Source: CAVRXT01 sp963725655 (GTDB taxonomy: Bacteria > Acidobacteriota > Terriglobia > Acidiferrales > UBA7541). From it: a stretch of 64,000 bases of DNA. The notes beneath the pieces were generated by a model. It saw only the letters and a program-made list of their open reading frames with translations. It was not told where the DNA came from and ran no database searches. The stretch covers positions 496,001 to 560,000 of the forward strand of contig CAVRYY010000001.1 of assembly GCA_963725655.1 (NCBI GenBank). The letters are read 5' to 3'. Below, piece after piece: positions 8,667 through 18,327 of the stretch (the stretch's first letter is position 1; the number at the start of each line of letters is the position of its first letter). The position numbers were made by a program, and so were the translations under genes.

Positions 8667-9606
8667 GATCCACGAAGCTTTGAAGAAGGCGGAGAAGGAG
8701 AGGGCCTCGATCCTCCCAAGTAACGACCTGGCGCCCGCACCTCGTACGTCGGCCCCGTCCGGGTCACGTTCCGCGGGCGGATCGCGCAGTGCAACGGTAG
8801 TGCGTCCCGAAACGGAAGTGATGGAGCCGCAGCACAGCGTGGAGGCGTTGTACCCTTCGGGCTTTCTGCAGTTCGAGGACATCTGGGAACGATGCGCGCA
8901 GCCCGGATGGCACGTGGACCCCAGCCAGAGCGCGTTCGCCAGTCCCGATGCGCCGGTCAGTATTACCGAGCAGTTCCGTACCTTGCGTTCACGGCTGTAC
9001 CAAATTCGCGACAAGCAGCCGCTCTCGACGGTGTTGGTGACCAGCGCGCTGCCGGCGGAAGGAAAAACGTTCATCGCCAGCAACCTGGCGCAGGCCATGG
9101 TGCGGCAGCAGGACAAGCGGGTGCTGCTGATCGACGCCGACCTGCGGTGCTCGCGCTTGCATAACACGCTGGGCGCACCGGTCTCGCCGGGGTTATCCGA
9201 TTACCTGATGAACAAAGCCGACGAAATGACGGTGATTCAGCGCGGTGTGCCGGAGCATCTTTGCATGATCGCCGGGGGCAGCAACGCCCCCAATCCTTCC
9301 GAGCTTCTGCAGAATGGCCGGTTCAAACTGCTGCTGGACCGCCTGCAATCCGCATTCGATTGGATCATCATCGATTCCCCGCCCACCATTCCGGTGTCCG
9401 ATTCGCTGCTGCTGGCGGATATGTGCGATGGCGTACTGATGGTGGTGCGCGCGGCGTATACTGCCTACGATGCCGCGCAGAAATCATGCCAGGAGTTTCA
9501 CGGAAAAAATCTGCTAGGGGTGGTGCTGAATCGCGCCGAAGACACTAAGGCGTACGGCGCGTATTACTACCACTATTACGGAAGCAAAGAGCCCGAAAAA
9601 GGATAG
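8659..9606 (+). CDS. Bacterial tyrosine autokinase (BY-kinase, CpsD/exosortase-locus type)
   Basis: A 315-residue cytoplasmic tyrosine kinase controlling polymerisation with the Wzz-like partner. It starts MSRIHEALKKAEKERA, the usual N-terminus of the exosortase-locus kinase family. The nucleotide site is split as in BY-kinases: Walker A SALPAEGKTF near residue 132, Walker A' VLLIDADLR near 154, and Walker B WIIIDSPP near 235. The C-terminus has the expected tyrosine cluster, GAYYYHYYG, the likely autophosphorylation site. No membrane domain is fused, so activation must come from the separate chain-length protein. The start overlaps the previous stop in ATGAGTAG. Confidence 0.92.
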   Translation: MSRIHEALKKAEKERASILPSNDLAPAPRTSAPSGSRSAGGSRSATVVRPETEVMEPQHSVEALYPSGFLQFEDIWERCAQPGWHVDPSQSAFASPDAPVSITEQFRTLRSRLYQIRDKQPLSTVLVTSALPAEGKTFIASNLAQAMVRQQDKRVLLIDADLRCSRLHNTLGAPVSPGLSDYLMNKADEMTVIQRGVPEHLCMIAGGSNAPNPSELLQNGRFKLLLDRLQSAFDWIIIDSPPTIPVSDSLLLADMCDGVLMVVRAAYTAYDAAQKSCQEFHGKNLLGVVLNRAEDTKAYGAYYYHYYGSKEPEKG

Positions 9607-9611
9607 TCGAG

Positions 9612-10970
9612 TTGATCCGAGTTTTTAATTCGTACGTCCCCAGCCGGACCTTGGTCTTGTTGTGTGGCGAGGTAGCGGTGATCTGCCTGTCGTTTTCCCT
9701 GGCGATCTTCCTGCGCTACGGCCAAGACAGCATCCTGGTGCTGAAGTACGAGCACGGGATGTGGAAGATCCTGGTGGTCACCGCGCTGGCGATGCTCTGC
9801 GCGCACTATCTGGAAATGTACGATCTGCAGCGGCTGCAATCGCCGGGCGAAACATATTTCCGGATTTTGACGCTGGTGGGAACCCTGGCTTTCCTGCTGG
9901 CCGGTTTGACGCTGGTGTTCCCCCGCCTGCTGGTTGGCCGCAACGTCTTCCTCACTGGGCTGATCATTCTCTCGATGATGTGGGTTTTGTGGCGCTGGGC
10001 GTTCGGGCACTTGATATTTCTGCAGGCGTTTCGCGAACGGGTGTACCTGCTGGGCGACGGCGAGCGCGCCAAGCGAATTATGGAAGCGGTGCGCACGCGC
10101 GGCGAGCTGGGAATGGACATCATCGGGTGGGCGAATGAAGGCAACAGCGACGCGCTGGGCAAGGTGTTGCGCGACCTGGGCGATCATTCGAACGTCGATC
10201 GGGTGATCGTGGCGCTCAAGGATCGCCGGACAACCATGCCGGTGAACGAACTGCTCGAATTGCGCTTGAGCGGCGTACGCATCGAAGACGGAACCACGCT
10301 GCTGGAAAGAATCTCCGGACAGATTGAAGTGGATGAACTGCACCCGAGTTGGCTGATTTTCGGAGACGGTTTTCGGTTGGGAGAGCGCCACTGGTATCTG
10401 CGGCGGGTGTTTTCCACACTGTTGGCGCTGGCGTTGTGCCTGGTGACCGCGCCGTTTATTCCGATCATCGCGCTGATCGTCAAGCTCAGCTCTCCCGGGC
10501 CAGTGCTGTACCGGCAGCAGCGGGTGGGACTGCGCGGCAAGGCTTTCACTTGCTACAAATTTCGCACCATGCGGCAGGACGCCGAAGCGGGTGGGGCGAA
10601 ATGGGCCACCGACGATGATCCGCGCATCACTCGCACCGGGAATTTCATGCGCCGCACGCGCATGGACGAAATACCCCAGTTCTGGAATGTGCTGCGGGGA
10701 GATATGGCGTTTGTAGGCCCGCGGCCCGAGCGGCCCGAATTCGTGGAAAAGCTCACCAGGGAAATTCCCTACTATTATCTGCGGCACATGGCGCGGCCGG
10801 GAATCACCGGATGGGCGCAGGTGAATTACGGCTACGGATCGTCGGTGGAAGAATCGAAGGAAAAGCTTCGCTACGATCTTTATTACATTCGCAACATCTC
10901 GCTGACGCTGGACCTGCTGATCGCCTTTTACACGGTTCGAGCGGTGATGGTGGGCCGCGGAGTCCGCTGA
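9612..10970 (+). CDS. Initiating polyprenyl-phosphate sugar phosphotransferase (exosortase-locus type)
   Basis: A 452-residue membrane enzyme that transfers a sugar 1-phosphate from a nucleotide sugar to undecaprenyl phosphate, the first step of repeat-unit assembly. Four N-terminal membrane helices (about residues 13-120) and a nucleotide-binding-like middle region (VYLLGDGERAKRI) precede a fifth helix near residue 270. The catalytic C-terminus follows with KLSSPGPVLYRQQRVG, YKFRTMRQDA, RTRMDEIPQFWNVLRGDM, FVGPRPERPEF and RPGITGWAQV. The start is TTG at 9612, eight bases after AAAGGA; no ATG lies near. Sugar specificity cannot be read from sequence; glucose-1-phosphate is usual for this family. 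Confidence 0.9.
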   Translation: MIRVFNSYVPSRTLVLLCGEVAVICLSFSLAIFLRYGQDSILVLKYEHGMWKILVVTALAMLCAHYLEMYDLQRLQSPGETYFRILTLVGTLAFLLAGLTLVFPRLLVGRNVFLTGLIILSMMWVLWRWAFGHLIFLQAFRERVYLLGDGERAKRIMEAVRTRGELGMDIIGWANEGNSDALGKVLRDLGDHSNVDRVIVALKDRRTTMPVNELLELRLSGVRIEDGTTLLERISGQIEVDELHPSWLIFGDGFRLGERHWYLRRVFSTLLALALCLVTAPFIPIIALIVKLSSPGPVLYRQQRVGLRGKAFTCYKFRTMRQDAEAGGAKWATDDDPRITRTGNFMRRTRMDEIPQFWNVLRGDMAFVGPRPERPEFVEKLTREIPYYYLRHMARPGITGWAQVNYGYGSSVEESKEKLRYDLYYIRNISLTLDLLIAFYTVRAVMVGRGVR

Positions 10971-11015
10971 CGCCGCGCCGTCCTGGGCCCCGGGAACAGC
11001 CCTTGGAAAAGATGG

Positions 11016-12380
11016 ATGCTAAGCGATTCGTCCAACCCGCCACCGATGAAAATTTCCGCCTCCCCACAGGAAACGGCCCAGGAACGCAGCCAACTTGCTG
11101 ATGCTCCGGGCGTCCCGCCGGGACTTCCGCGATTAAGCGTTCTGGTGCTGGATGAAGAGATTCCCTATCCGCTCGATTCCGGTAAACGCATCCGTACGTT
11201 CAATCTGCTGGAGCGCCTGGCGCGGCGGCATTCGATCACTCTGTTGTGCTATGGCGATAGCACTAATCCCGGACGAGCGGCGCTGGAAAGTGCGGGGATT
11301 CGCGTGGAACTAGTGGGACCGCTGGCGGATGAACGCGGCGCGCGGCTGTATTTGCGGCTGTTCGCAAATTTGTTTTCGCTTTACCCATTCTCGGTGGTGA
11401 AACATTACACCCCGCGATTCCAGAAAGCATTTGACGATCTGCGCGGGCGCCAAAACTGGGACCTGATTCAATGTGAGTGGACGCCGTACGCGCGGTTCGT
11501 TCCCGAGAACCTGAATATTCCGCTGATGATCTCGGCGCACAACGTGGAATCGCAAATCTGGGCGCGGCGCGCCGCGCACAGCGCGAACCCGGTGGAGAGG
11601 CTTTTCTTCCGCACCCAGGAATGGAAGATGCGCTGGTTCGAGCGCCGGGCATTGCTGCGCGCCGCCGGCTCGACCGCGGTGACCGAAGAAGATGCCCGCA
11701 CCATGCGCGATTGGCGAGTTCCCAACGTGACGGTGGTTCCCAATGGCGTGGACCTGGATTTCTACAGCCAACGCAGCGAGCCGGAGCGCGACAATGAAAT
11801 TCTGGCGCTGGCTTCGCTCGATTGGTTTCCCAACGTCGATTCCTTGCGCTATTTCCATGTCGCGATTTTCCCGCTGATTCGCAAGCAGCAGCCCGCGGCG
11901 ATCCTGCGCATCGTGGGGCGGCGCCCGGCCGAATCTTTGCGCCAGGAATTTTCGGGGATTCCCGGAATCGATTTCATCGGCGAAGTGGAAAACGTGCGCC
12001 CATACCTCGATCGCGCCGCGGTGGTGGTGGTTCCGCTGCGCATCGGCGGCGGCAGCCGGCTGAAGATTCTGGAGGCTCTCGCGGCGAAGAAGGCCGTAGT
12101 TTCCACAGCGGTCGGCGCGGAAGGCCTGGATTTGGTCCCGGGAGAAGACATCGCTATTGCGGATTCGCCCGCTGAATTCGCGCGGTCGGTGTGCGAACTG
12201 CTGGCGTCGAGCGAGGCCCGCGGCCGGCTGAGCGAGAGCGGCCGGCGCCGTGTGCGTGAAAAATATGGCTGGGACGGAATTGCCCAGCGGCAGGAATCGG
12301 CGTGGCGGGCAATTTCCCGAACTCCGAGTCCGGAAGCGGCCAACGCTCCGGCGGGACTCCATATTTCACGGACGCCATGA
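11016..12380 (+). CDS. Family 4 glycosyltransferase, EPS/PEP-CTERM type
   Basis: A GT-B glycosyltransferase of 454 residues that would add a sugar to the lipid-linked repeat. The N-terminal half contains LSVLVLDEEIPYPLDSGKR near residue 40, close to the PEP-CTERM/EpsH1-associated sugar transferase family. The C-terminal donor-binding half has VVVVPLRIGGGSRLKILEAL, with the E of the EX7E region, then AKKAVVSTAVGAEGL. The first 35 residues are polar and not conserved-looking; an alternative ATG at 11046 (MKISASPQ) would remove ten residues. It overlaps the next gene by ATGA at 12377-12380. Donor and acceptor are unknown. Confidence 0.85.
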   Translation: MLSDSSNPPPMKISASPQETAQERSQLADAPGVPPGLPRLSVLVLDEEIPYPLDSGKRIRTFNLLERLARRHSITLLCYGDSTNPGRAALESAGIRVELVGPLADERGARLYLRLFANLFSLYPFSVVKHYTPRFQKAFDDLRGRQNWDLIQCEWTPYARFVPENLNIPLMISAHNVESQIWARRAAHSANPVERLFFRTQEWKMRWFERRALLRAAGSTAVTEEDARTMRDWRVPNVTVVPNGVDLDFYSQRSEPERDNEILALASLDWFPNVDSLRYFHVAIFPLIRKQQPAAILRIVGRRPAESLRQEFSGIPGIDFIGEVENVRPYLDRAAVVVVPLRIGGGSRLKILEALAAKKAVVSTAVGAEGLDLVPGEDIAIADSPAEFARSVCELLASSEARGRLSESGRRRVREKYGWDGIAQRQESAWRAISRTPSPEAANAPAGLHISRTP

Positions 12381-14758
12381 ATCGGCCACGCATCCTCCAT
12401 CTGCGAGCTAGCAATTTTGTCGGTGGCCCCGAGCACCAGCTGTTGCGCTCGGCCGAACTCGAGGCGGACGGCGCGTTTGATATCTGCATTGCGACATTCG
12501 AGGGTGGCGGAGAAGGCACGCAGCTGCGGGAAGCGGCGGAATCCCGCGGGATTCCGGCCATCGCGTATCCGGTGGAGTCGCGCGCGGCACTGAAAGCGCT
12601 GCAGCAGACCCTGCGCGACCAGCGGATCGATGTTCTCTGCACTCACGGCTACAAGGCGGACATCCTGGGTATCGTTGCCGGGCGCCGCTGCGGCGTGCGC
12701 GTAGCCTGCTTTTTGCGAGGCTGGACCGGCGAAAACTTTAAGGTGAAATTGTACGAAGCGGTGGACCGTTTCGCGCTGCGATTCGCGGATCGCGCGGTGT
12801 GCCTTTCGCAAACGCAGGCAAAAAAGCTCGCCGCGCAATCGGCGCTGGGCGAGAAAATTCGCATCGTTTCCAACGCCATCGATATCCCGGCCCACGATCC
12901 CGGCAGGACCATGCGCGCCCGCAGCGAATTATTGCGGCGGTTTTCGCTGCCCGGCGATTCCGTGGTGATCGCCACCGCCGGCCGCTTGAGCCCGGAAAAA
13001 GGCGTGGCCGATTTTCTGGAAGCGGCGGCGCAGCTTCGCCAGCAATCGCCTCGTTTGCGATTCGTGGTGTTTGGCGACGGACCTCGGCGGGCCGCGCTGC
13101 AACAAAAGGCGCAATCCCTGAATCTGACGCCGCAAATAACGTTTGCGGGATTCCACACCGACCTGCGGAGTTTGATTCCGGGGCTCGATCTTCTGGTGAA
13201 TCCTTCGCTTTCCGAAGAAATGCCTAACATCGTTCTCGAGGGCATGGCCGCGGAGGTTCCGGTGGTCGCCACCGCGGTGGGCGGCGTGGAAGATATAGGG
13301 GGGCCGCAGCGCGCGGTGCGCCTGGTGCCTGCGGCGGACGTTCCAGCTATGGCGGCAGCGATTAGTGAGTTGCTTGGCGATTTTGGACGCGCCCGGCAGC
13401 TGGCTCGAGCGGGAAGGCAGCGCGTGGAAGAAGCGTACTCCCCGGGGCATCAGCAAGCCCAGCTCCATGCGCTGTATCGCGAACTTTTGCCTCCCGGGGA
13501 CCCGCGCGTTTCCGCCCCGGATTCGTCGTCAAACGCAAGCCCGAGCGTCAGTGGGAATGGGACGCCGTCGCCGCAAGCGAGCGGGCCGTCGCCGTCCAAC
13601 CTGCCCGAAGGCGCGCGGCCGTTTCTTTCGATAGTGATTCCGGTTCGCAATGAACAAGCGCACATCGGCGACGTGCTGAGCGCGCTGGTCGCCCAGGAAT
13701 ACCCGGCCGATCGGCTTGAAATCCTGGTGGTCGACGGCAATTCCACTGACCGCACTGGGGAAGTGGTGCGCGAATTCTCCAAAAAAACGGCGGTTGCGGT
13801 CCACTACCTGGAAAATCCCGCTCAGCTATCCAGCGCCGGACGCAACGTGGGCGCACGCAGCGCGCGCGGCCAATTCGTCTTCTTCATCGACGGCCACTGC
13901 GAAATTCCGAGCCGCACCATGCTGCGCGACGCGGTGGATTTATTTCACAAGTACAACGCCGACTGCCTGTGCCGGCCGCAGCCCCTCACCAGCGCCGGAA
14001 ACACTTTGTTTCAGGACGTGCTGGCCCATGCGCGCGCCACGCCGCTGGGCCACGGACGCGACTCCACGATTTTCTCCCTCGATCAGGAAGGGCCGGTGAA
14101 TCCCATGAGCGCCGGCGCACTCTACCGCCGCGGCGTCTTCGATCGCATCGGCTATTACGACGAGACCTTCGACGCTTGCGAGGACGTGGAATTCAACTAT
14201 CGCGTATGGAAAGCCGGCATGGTGTCGATTATCAGCCCGAAGATCACCGTGCTGTATCGGCCGCGCACCGGTCTGCGCCCGCTCGCTCGCCAACTGATGC
14301 GCTACGGCCGCGGCCGCTGCCGCCTGGTCCGCAAGCATGAGGATGCGTTAACGATCGGCCAGATTATTCCGGCGGCGCTTTTGGCGTGGCTGGTGATCGG
14401 CGCGATGGCCTCTTTTTGGGGGAAGCCGGTGATATGGCTGTACGCGATTTCACTGGCGCCCTGGGTGCTCGCGATTCTCTTTTTCTCCGCGAGACTCGCC
14501 TGGCGCTTCGGCTGGCGGCATCTCTTTCTGGCGCCGCCCATTTACGCCACGATTCACCTCTCTCTTGGCGCCGGGTTCCTAAGCGAGTTTTCCAAGCCGA
14601 AGAAGTACCGTGCGCCTGGGCAACTGCGGGATAGCCCGGGGCCGAAGCCGGACCCGGATTCCGCGCTGGCGGTGGGCGCCCCCGAAGCCAGCCAGAAATC
14701 CAGTCACTTTGGTAGCGATTCCCCCGGGTCGATTCCAAAGAGGAGTTACACCGAATAG
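12377..14758 (+). CDS. Fused bifunctional glycosyltransferase: GT4 domain plus GT2 domain
   Basis: This product, about 793 residues from the ATGA-coupled start at 12377, joins two glycosyltransferases. Residues 1-375 form a GT4 domain (RILHLRASNFVGGPEHQ, GRLSPEKGVADFLEAA, PSLSEEMPNIVLEGMAAEVP). A Ser/Pro/Gly linker of about 40 residues follows. The second half is an inverting GT2 (FLSIVIPVRNEQAHIGDVL, LEILVVDGNSTDRTGE, FIDGHCEIP, DETFDACEDVEFNYRV) ending with two or three membrane helices (QIIPAALLAWLVIGAMASFW and the next 40 residues), as in ExoA-like enzymes. One chain would thus add two successive sugars at the membrane. A longer in-frame start at 12302 is disfavoured because it overlaps the previous gene by 79 bases. 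Confidence 0.85.
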   Translation: MNRPRILHLRASNFVGGPEHQLLRSAELEADGAFDICIATFEGGGEGTQLREAAESRGIPAIAYPVESRAALKALQQTLRDQRIDVLCTHGYKADILGIVAGRRCGVRVACFLRGWTGENFKVKLYEAVDRFALRFADRAVCLSQTQAKKLAAQSALGEKIRIVSNAIDIPAHDPGRTMRARSELLRRFSLPGDSVVIATAGRLSPEKGVADFLEAAAQLRQQSPRLRFVVFGDGPRRAALQQKAQSLNLTPQITFAGFHTDLRSLIPGLDLLVNPSLSEEMPNIVLEGMAAEVPVVATAVGGVEDIGGPQRAVRLVPAADVPAMAAAISELLGDFGRARQLARAGRQRVEEAYSPGHQQAQLHALYRELLPPGDPRVSAPDSSSNASPSVSGNGTPSPQASGPSPSNLPEGARPFLSIVIPVRNEQAHIGDVLSALVAQEYPADRLEILVVDGNSTDRTGEVVREFSKKTAVAVHYLENPAQLSSAGRNVGARSARGQFVFFIDGHCEIPSRTMLRDAVDLFHKYNADCLCRPQPLTSAGNTLFQDVLAHARATPLGHGRDSTIFSLDQEGPVNPMSAGALYRRGVFDRIGYYDETFDACEDVEFNYRVWKAGMVSIISPKITVLYRPRTGLRPLARQLMRYGRGRCRLVRKHEDALTIGQIIPAALLAWLVIGAMASFWGKPVIWLYAISLAPWVLAILFFSARLAWRFGWRHLFLAPPIYATIHLSLGAGFLSEFSKPKKYRAPGQLRDSPGPKPDPDSALAVGAPEASQKSSHFGSDSPGSIPKRSYTE

Positions 14759-14947
14759 CAACACGCCCGAAGTGAACGGGGTGGGCCCACGAGGCACGCG
14801 CTATACTGTTTACACTCGGCGCCGTGCGCGGCCGTGTGTGCGCTGTTCGCGTAACGCTTTTTGAATCAGTAGGTTGGTGGCCTAGCGCCGGCGGCCGGGG
14901 TCGGTACGTTACCGCCCCTATGCGGCCCACTGGGCGTTGAGGTTTTC

Positions 14948-15943
14948 ATGCGGCGGGCGCACACTGCCGACAAAAGGGGTTTCGTGGTTCCAGCGGAACA
15001 CAACGACGTGCAGCGGCTGAATCCTAGTGCGCCTCCGAACGCGATGAGCGTCGACGTCGAGGATTATTTCCAGACCGAGAGCATGAGCCAGGCTGTCCCG
15101 CGGGAAAATTGGGAGGGGATGTCATCGCGGGTGGAGCGCAATACCCAGCGGCTCTTCGACCTGTTTGCCGCGCACGGAGTTCGCGGAACATTTTTCTTTT
15201 TGGGCTGGGTGGCCGAGCGCTTTCCGGGACTGGTGAAGCAGGCCGCGAGCCGCGGGCACGAGGTGGCCTGCCACAGCTACTGGCATCGGCCGGTTTTTCG
15301 TCTGACGCCCGAGGAATTTCGCGAAGACACGCTGCGTGCCAAGGGCATCATCGAAGATACCGCCGGAACGGCGGTTCGCGGCTATCGCGCCCCGAGTTTT
15401 TCAATCACGCCGGGGAAGGAATGGGCCGCGGACATATTAGCGGAGTTGGGATTCTGGTATGACTCCAGCGTGCATCCCATCCGCCACGACTTTTACGACA
15501 ATCACAATGCTCCGCGGCTGCCTTACCACATGCAAGGGAAGCCGCTGCTGGAAATTCCCATCGCCACCCTGCGATTGGCGGCGAATAATTTTCCAATGGC
15601 CGGCGGAGGCTATTTCCGCGCGCTTCCGTATCCCTGCGTGCGCTGGGGAATCCGGCGATTCAATCGCCTGGAGCAGCGTCCCGCGGTGTTCTACATTCAT
15701 CCGTGGGAAATCGATCCGGAACAGCCACGAATCGCGGCGAAGACAAAGTCGGTGGCGCGGCAGTACGCGGGCCTGGCGACCACCTGGAACAAGCTGGACC
15801 GCCTTTGCGCGGATTTCCGCTTCGTGCCGATGGTCGAGGCTTTCCGTGATGAACTGCCCATCGCACCAACTGTACCTGCAGCCGAAAGTGCCCAAAGCGA
15901 CCCCGAGCGCGACCGCCAGGCTGGGGTGAAATCATGTGGCTAG
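14948..15943 (+). CDS. Polysaccharide deacetylase, exosortase (XrtA)-locus type with DUF3473
   Basis: A NodB-fold deacetylase of 331 residues predicted to remove N-acetyl groups from the EPS. The metal/catalytic motif appears as NAMSVDVEDYFQ near residue 36, the zinc His pair as HEVACHSYWHR near 108, and RGYRAPSFSIT near 142. The C-terminal third (PMAGGGYFRALPYP, FYIHPWEIDPEQPR) matches the DUF3473 tail that marks the PEP-CTERM-locus deacetylases. No signal peptide is seen, so it may act on the lipid-linked unit in the cytoplasm. The ATG at 14948 follows GTTGAGG by six bases and 189 bases of gap. It overlaps the following gene by ten bases. Confidence 0.9.
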   Translation: MRRAHTADKRGFVVPAEHNDVQRLNPSAPPNAMSVDVEDYFQTESMSQAVPRENWEGMSSRVERNTQRLFDLFAAHGVRGTFFFLGWVAERFPGLVKQAASRGHEVACHSYWHRPVFRLTPEEFREDTLRAKGIIEDTAGTAVRGYRAPSFSITPGKEWAADILAELGFWYDSSVHPIRHDFYDNHNAPRLPYHMQGKPLLEIPIATLRLAANNFPMAGGGYFRALPYPCVRWGIRRFNRLEQRPAVFYIHPWEIDPEQPRIAAKTKSVARQYAGLATTWNKLDRLCADFRFVPMVEAFRDELPIAPTVPAAESAQSDPERDRQAGVKSCG

Positions 15944-17280
15944 TCATGGCGGTGGTCTTCATCGGGATAATGATTTACTCGCTGAAAGACCCATATGTCG
16001 GCCTGATCGGCATGGTGGCGTCGGACGTTCTACGCCCCGGCGAACTCTACGAGCAGATTGCCTTCCTGCACATCGAGCGCACGCTGGCGATTCTGGTCTT
16101 GATCTCGTTCATTGTAAAAGTAAAGAAAATCGAATGGCCTACGATCACCAAGACGCTCTTTTTTTTCTGGTTCACGATGTTCATGAGCGTTCCGCTCTCG
16201 ATCTGGCCATCCGATTCGCTCTCCAACGTGATCTCGTTCGGCCGCCTGATGATCTATCACATCCTGGTCGTGAATCTGGTGCGTACCGAGCAGCGCTTTA
16301 AGGGTTTCCTGCTGGTTTATACGCTGTTGATCGGGTGGGTGGCGGCTTCCAGCCTGATTGCGTTCAGTCAGGGAATTATCTATCAGGGCACCGAGGCGGT
16401 GGAACGCGTCGAGGCCACCAATAGTTTTGGAGGCAATCCGAACTCGCTGGGCGCGACGATGGTGATCAGCATGCCCTTGGTGATGCTCTTGCTCACCAAA
16501 AAATCGGGAATCGGGCGGATCGTTTCGCTCGGCGTGATCGTTCTCAGCGTGGCCACCATCATTCTCACCGGCTCACGTACCGCGTTTCTTGCTTTAGTCT
16601 TTCTGATCATGATCGCGCCATTACTGCGTAAAAAAGGCCTGATGTACGTCCCGGTGGCGGTTCTTTTGGTGGCCATGGTCTGGGTAGCCACGCCGCAAGC
16701 CTATAAGGATCGCGTGTTGAGCGTTGAAGATCGCAACAAGGACGACTCCTACCTGGCGCGCCTCACCACCTGGAGCGCTGGTTGGCAGATGTTTTTGGAC
16801 CGTCCGATTACCGGTATCGGTATGGGTGAATTCGGCACCGCCAACGGAGTGAAATATTGGCCGGATCGCCGGCATCCCCACTGGTACAACGCGCACTCGC
16901 TGTATCTGCAAACCATTTCCGAGCTCGGAATCCTGGGGGCGATCGCATTTTTGACATTCCTGTTCCAGCTTTTCAAGCTGAACGGGCAACAGCAGCGGCG
17001 GCTCGAACCGCATAAGGAGATCCCTGCCTACATCCGGTTGTTTCCCTACGCCTGCAACATCACGATTATCGGTTTGCTCTTCGAGGGTTACGCCGGACAC
17101 GATTTGTATCGCAGCTCGTGGTACGTGATGGCGGCATTGTCGGCGGCGCTCGCGTATATCCCGCTGAAAAACCTTGAGCCGGACGCCAAAACGCCTCCGC
17201 AAGTAATCCAAGTGGACGGGACCCCGCCTCAGCTCTCCTACGCGGGCATGGGAATGAACAACTCGAGGCATCAACGATGA
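15934..17280 (+). CDS. O-antigen polymerase/ligase family protein (Wzy_C type)
   Basis: A 448-residue inner-membrane protein with about ten predicted helices. The N-terminal segments resemble the exosortase-A-associated O-glycosylation ligase family (FIGIMIYSLKDPYVGLIGMVASDVLRPG). The large loop characteristic of Wzy_C proteins is at about residues 265-330 (GIGMGEFGTANG, YNAHSLYLQTISELG), where NxHSxYLQ contains the conserved His. It most probably polymerises flipped repeat units in the periplasm or ligates glycan to an acceptor. The ATG at 15934 lies within the end of the deacetylase gene, and its own end overlaps the next gene by ATGA. Polymerase versus ligase cannot be decided from sequence. 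Confidence 0.88.
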   Translation: MWLVMAVVFIGIMIYSLKDPYVGLIGMVASDVLRPGELYEQIAFLHIERTLAILVLISFIVKVKKIEWPTITKTLFFFWFTMFMSVPLSIWPSDSLSNVISFGRLMIYHILVVNLVRTEQRFKGFLLVYTLLIGWVAASSLIAFSQGIIYQGTEAVERVEATNSFGGNPNSLGATMVISMPLVMLLLTKKSGIGRIVSLGVIVLSVATIILTGSRTAFLALVFLIMIAPLLRKKGLMYVPVAVLLVAMVWVATPQAYKDRVLSVEDRNKDDSYLARLTTWSAGWQMFLDRPITGIGMGEFGTANGVKYWPDRRHPHWYNAHSLYLQTISELGILGAIAFLTFLFQLFKLNGQQQRRLEPHKEIPAYIRLFPYACNITIIGLLFEGYAGHDLYRSSWYVMAALSAALAYIPLKNLEPDAKTPPQVIQVDGTPPQLSYAGMGMNNSRHQR

Positions 17281-18284
17281 GTTCGGCCAAACAAGCGTTA
17301 AAACTCGGCATCCTACGCAGCCGCGTTCTGCGCACCGCGGGCTCGTGGACTTCGTCCAAGGTGGTGATCCTGCGTTACCACTCGGTGCAGGATGATCCCG
17401 GTCCGTTCGCCCATACCATCGGATGGGGAATCATTCACGCCACCGCCGCCTTTGCCGAACAAATGGAAATGATCGCCCGGCATTACAACCCTGTGAGCAT
17501 CGGTGATATTCAGGAATTTCTGAGCGGCGGCAAGAATCTGCCGGATCGCGCGGTGGCGGTCACTTTCGACGATGGTTACGCGGATAACTACGAAGTAGCC
17601 GCGCCGGTTCTGGACCGCTTCGGCGTTCCGGGGGCGTTCTACGCGACGATCACGAATGTGGAGAACTCCACCCCTCCTTGGTACTGCCGGCTGCGCAATG
17701 CATTTTACGTCAGTCCCCGAAACGATTGGCCGGATTCGGGGGAGAGCCGCAGGTGGCCGATGGCTACCCGCCCCGAGCGCCACGAAAGTTTTCTGGTTGC
17801 GAGCCGCCGTGTGGCCAAGCTGGCGGGCGAACCGCAGATGCGAGCCCTGGTCCAGATCGAAAATGAACTGGAAGTGCAGCCGCTGGAATCCTCGGGCGCA
17901 CCGATGATGAGTTGGGATCAGCTGCGTGGGTTGATCAAGGGCGGGCACATCGTGGGATCGCACACCATGACCCATCCCAACCTGGCGTATGTGGACGACG
18001 CGGTGGTGCGTTTGGAGTTGAAGGAATCAAAACGAGTGATGGAAGAAAAGCTCGGCAGCCCGGTGGTGCATTTCTCTTACCCGTCGCCGATTCTGCAGCC
18101 GCATTTCACCGAGGCTACTATCGAGCGTGCACGGCAGTTGGGTTACCAGACCTCGGTAACGTGCGTTCCGGGAGTGGTGAGGCGAGGCCAGGAACCGCTG
18201 GCGCTGCGAAGAGTGTTTGCACCGTTTCAGAAAGATGACTTTCAGTGGAGTCTCGAATGGGCGTTCCTGGGGCGCTACGTATGA
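17277..18284 (+). CDS. Polysaccharide deacetylase family protein (second)
   Basis: A NodB-type deacetylase of 335 residues, unlike the one at 14948. Visible motifs are VVILRYHSV near residue 32, AVTFDDGYADNY near 94 (catalytic Asp pair) and IVGSHTMTHPNL near 223 (zinc His pair), followed by FSYPSP. It lacks the DUF3473 tail and any clear signal peptide. It is similar in layout to the N-terminal half of the fusion at 34073, suggesting that the two modify the same kind of polymer. Coupling to the polymerase gene through ATGA supports a role in EPS maturation. Confidence 0.87.
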   Translation: MSSAKQALKLGILRSRVLRTAGSWTSSKVVILRYHSVQDDPGPFAHTIGWGIIHATAAFAEQMEMIARHYNPVSIGDIQEFLSGGKNLPDRAVAVTFDDGYADNYEVAAPVLDRFGVPGAFYATITNVENSTPPWYCRLRNAFYVSPRNDWPDSGESRRWPMATRPERHESFLVASRRVAKLAGEPQMRALVQIENELEVQPLESSGAPMMSWDQLRGLIKGGHIVGSHTMTHPNLAYVDDAVVRLELKESKRVMEEKLGSPVVHFSYPSPILQPHFTEATIERARQLGYQTSVTCVPGVVRRGQEPLALRRVFAPFQKDDFQWSLEWAFLGRYV

Positions 18285-18327
18285 AATCCCGGCAGACCAC
18301 AATGAGAGTGACAAGAGAGACGCGAGC

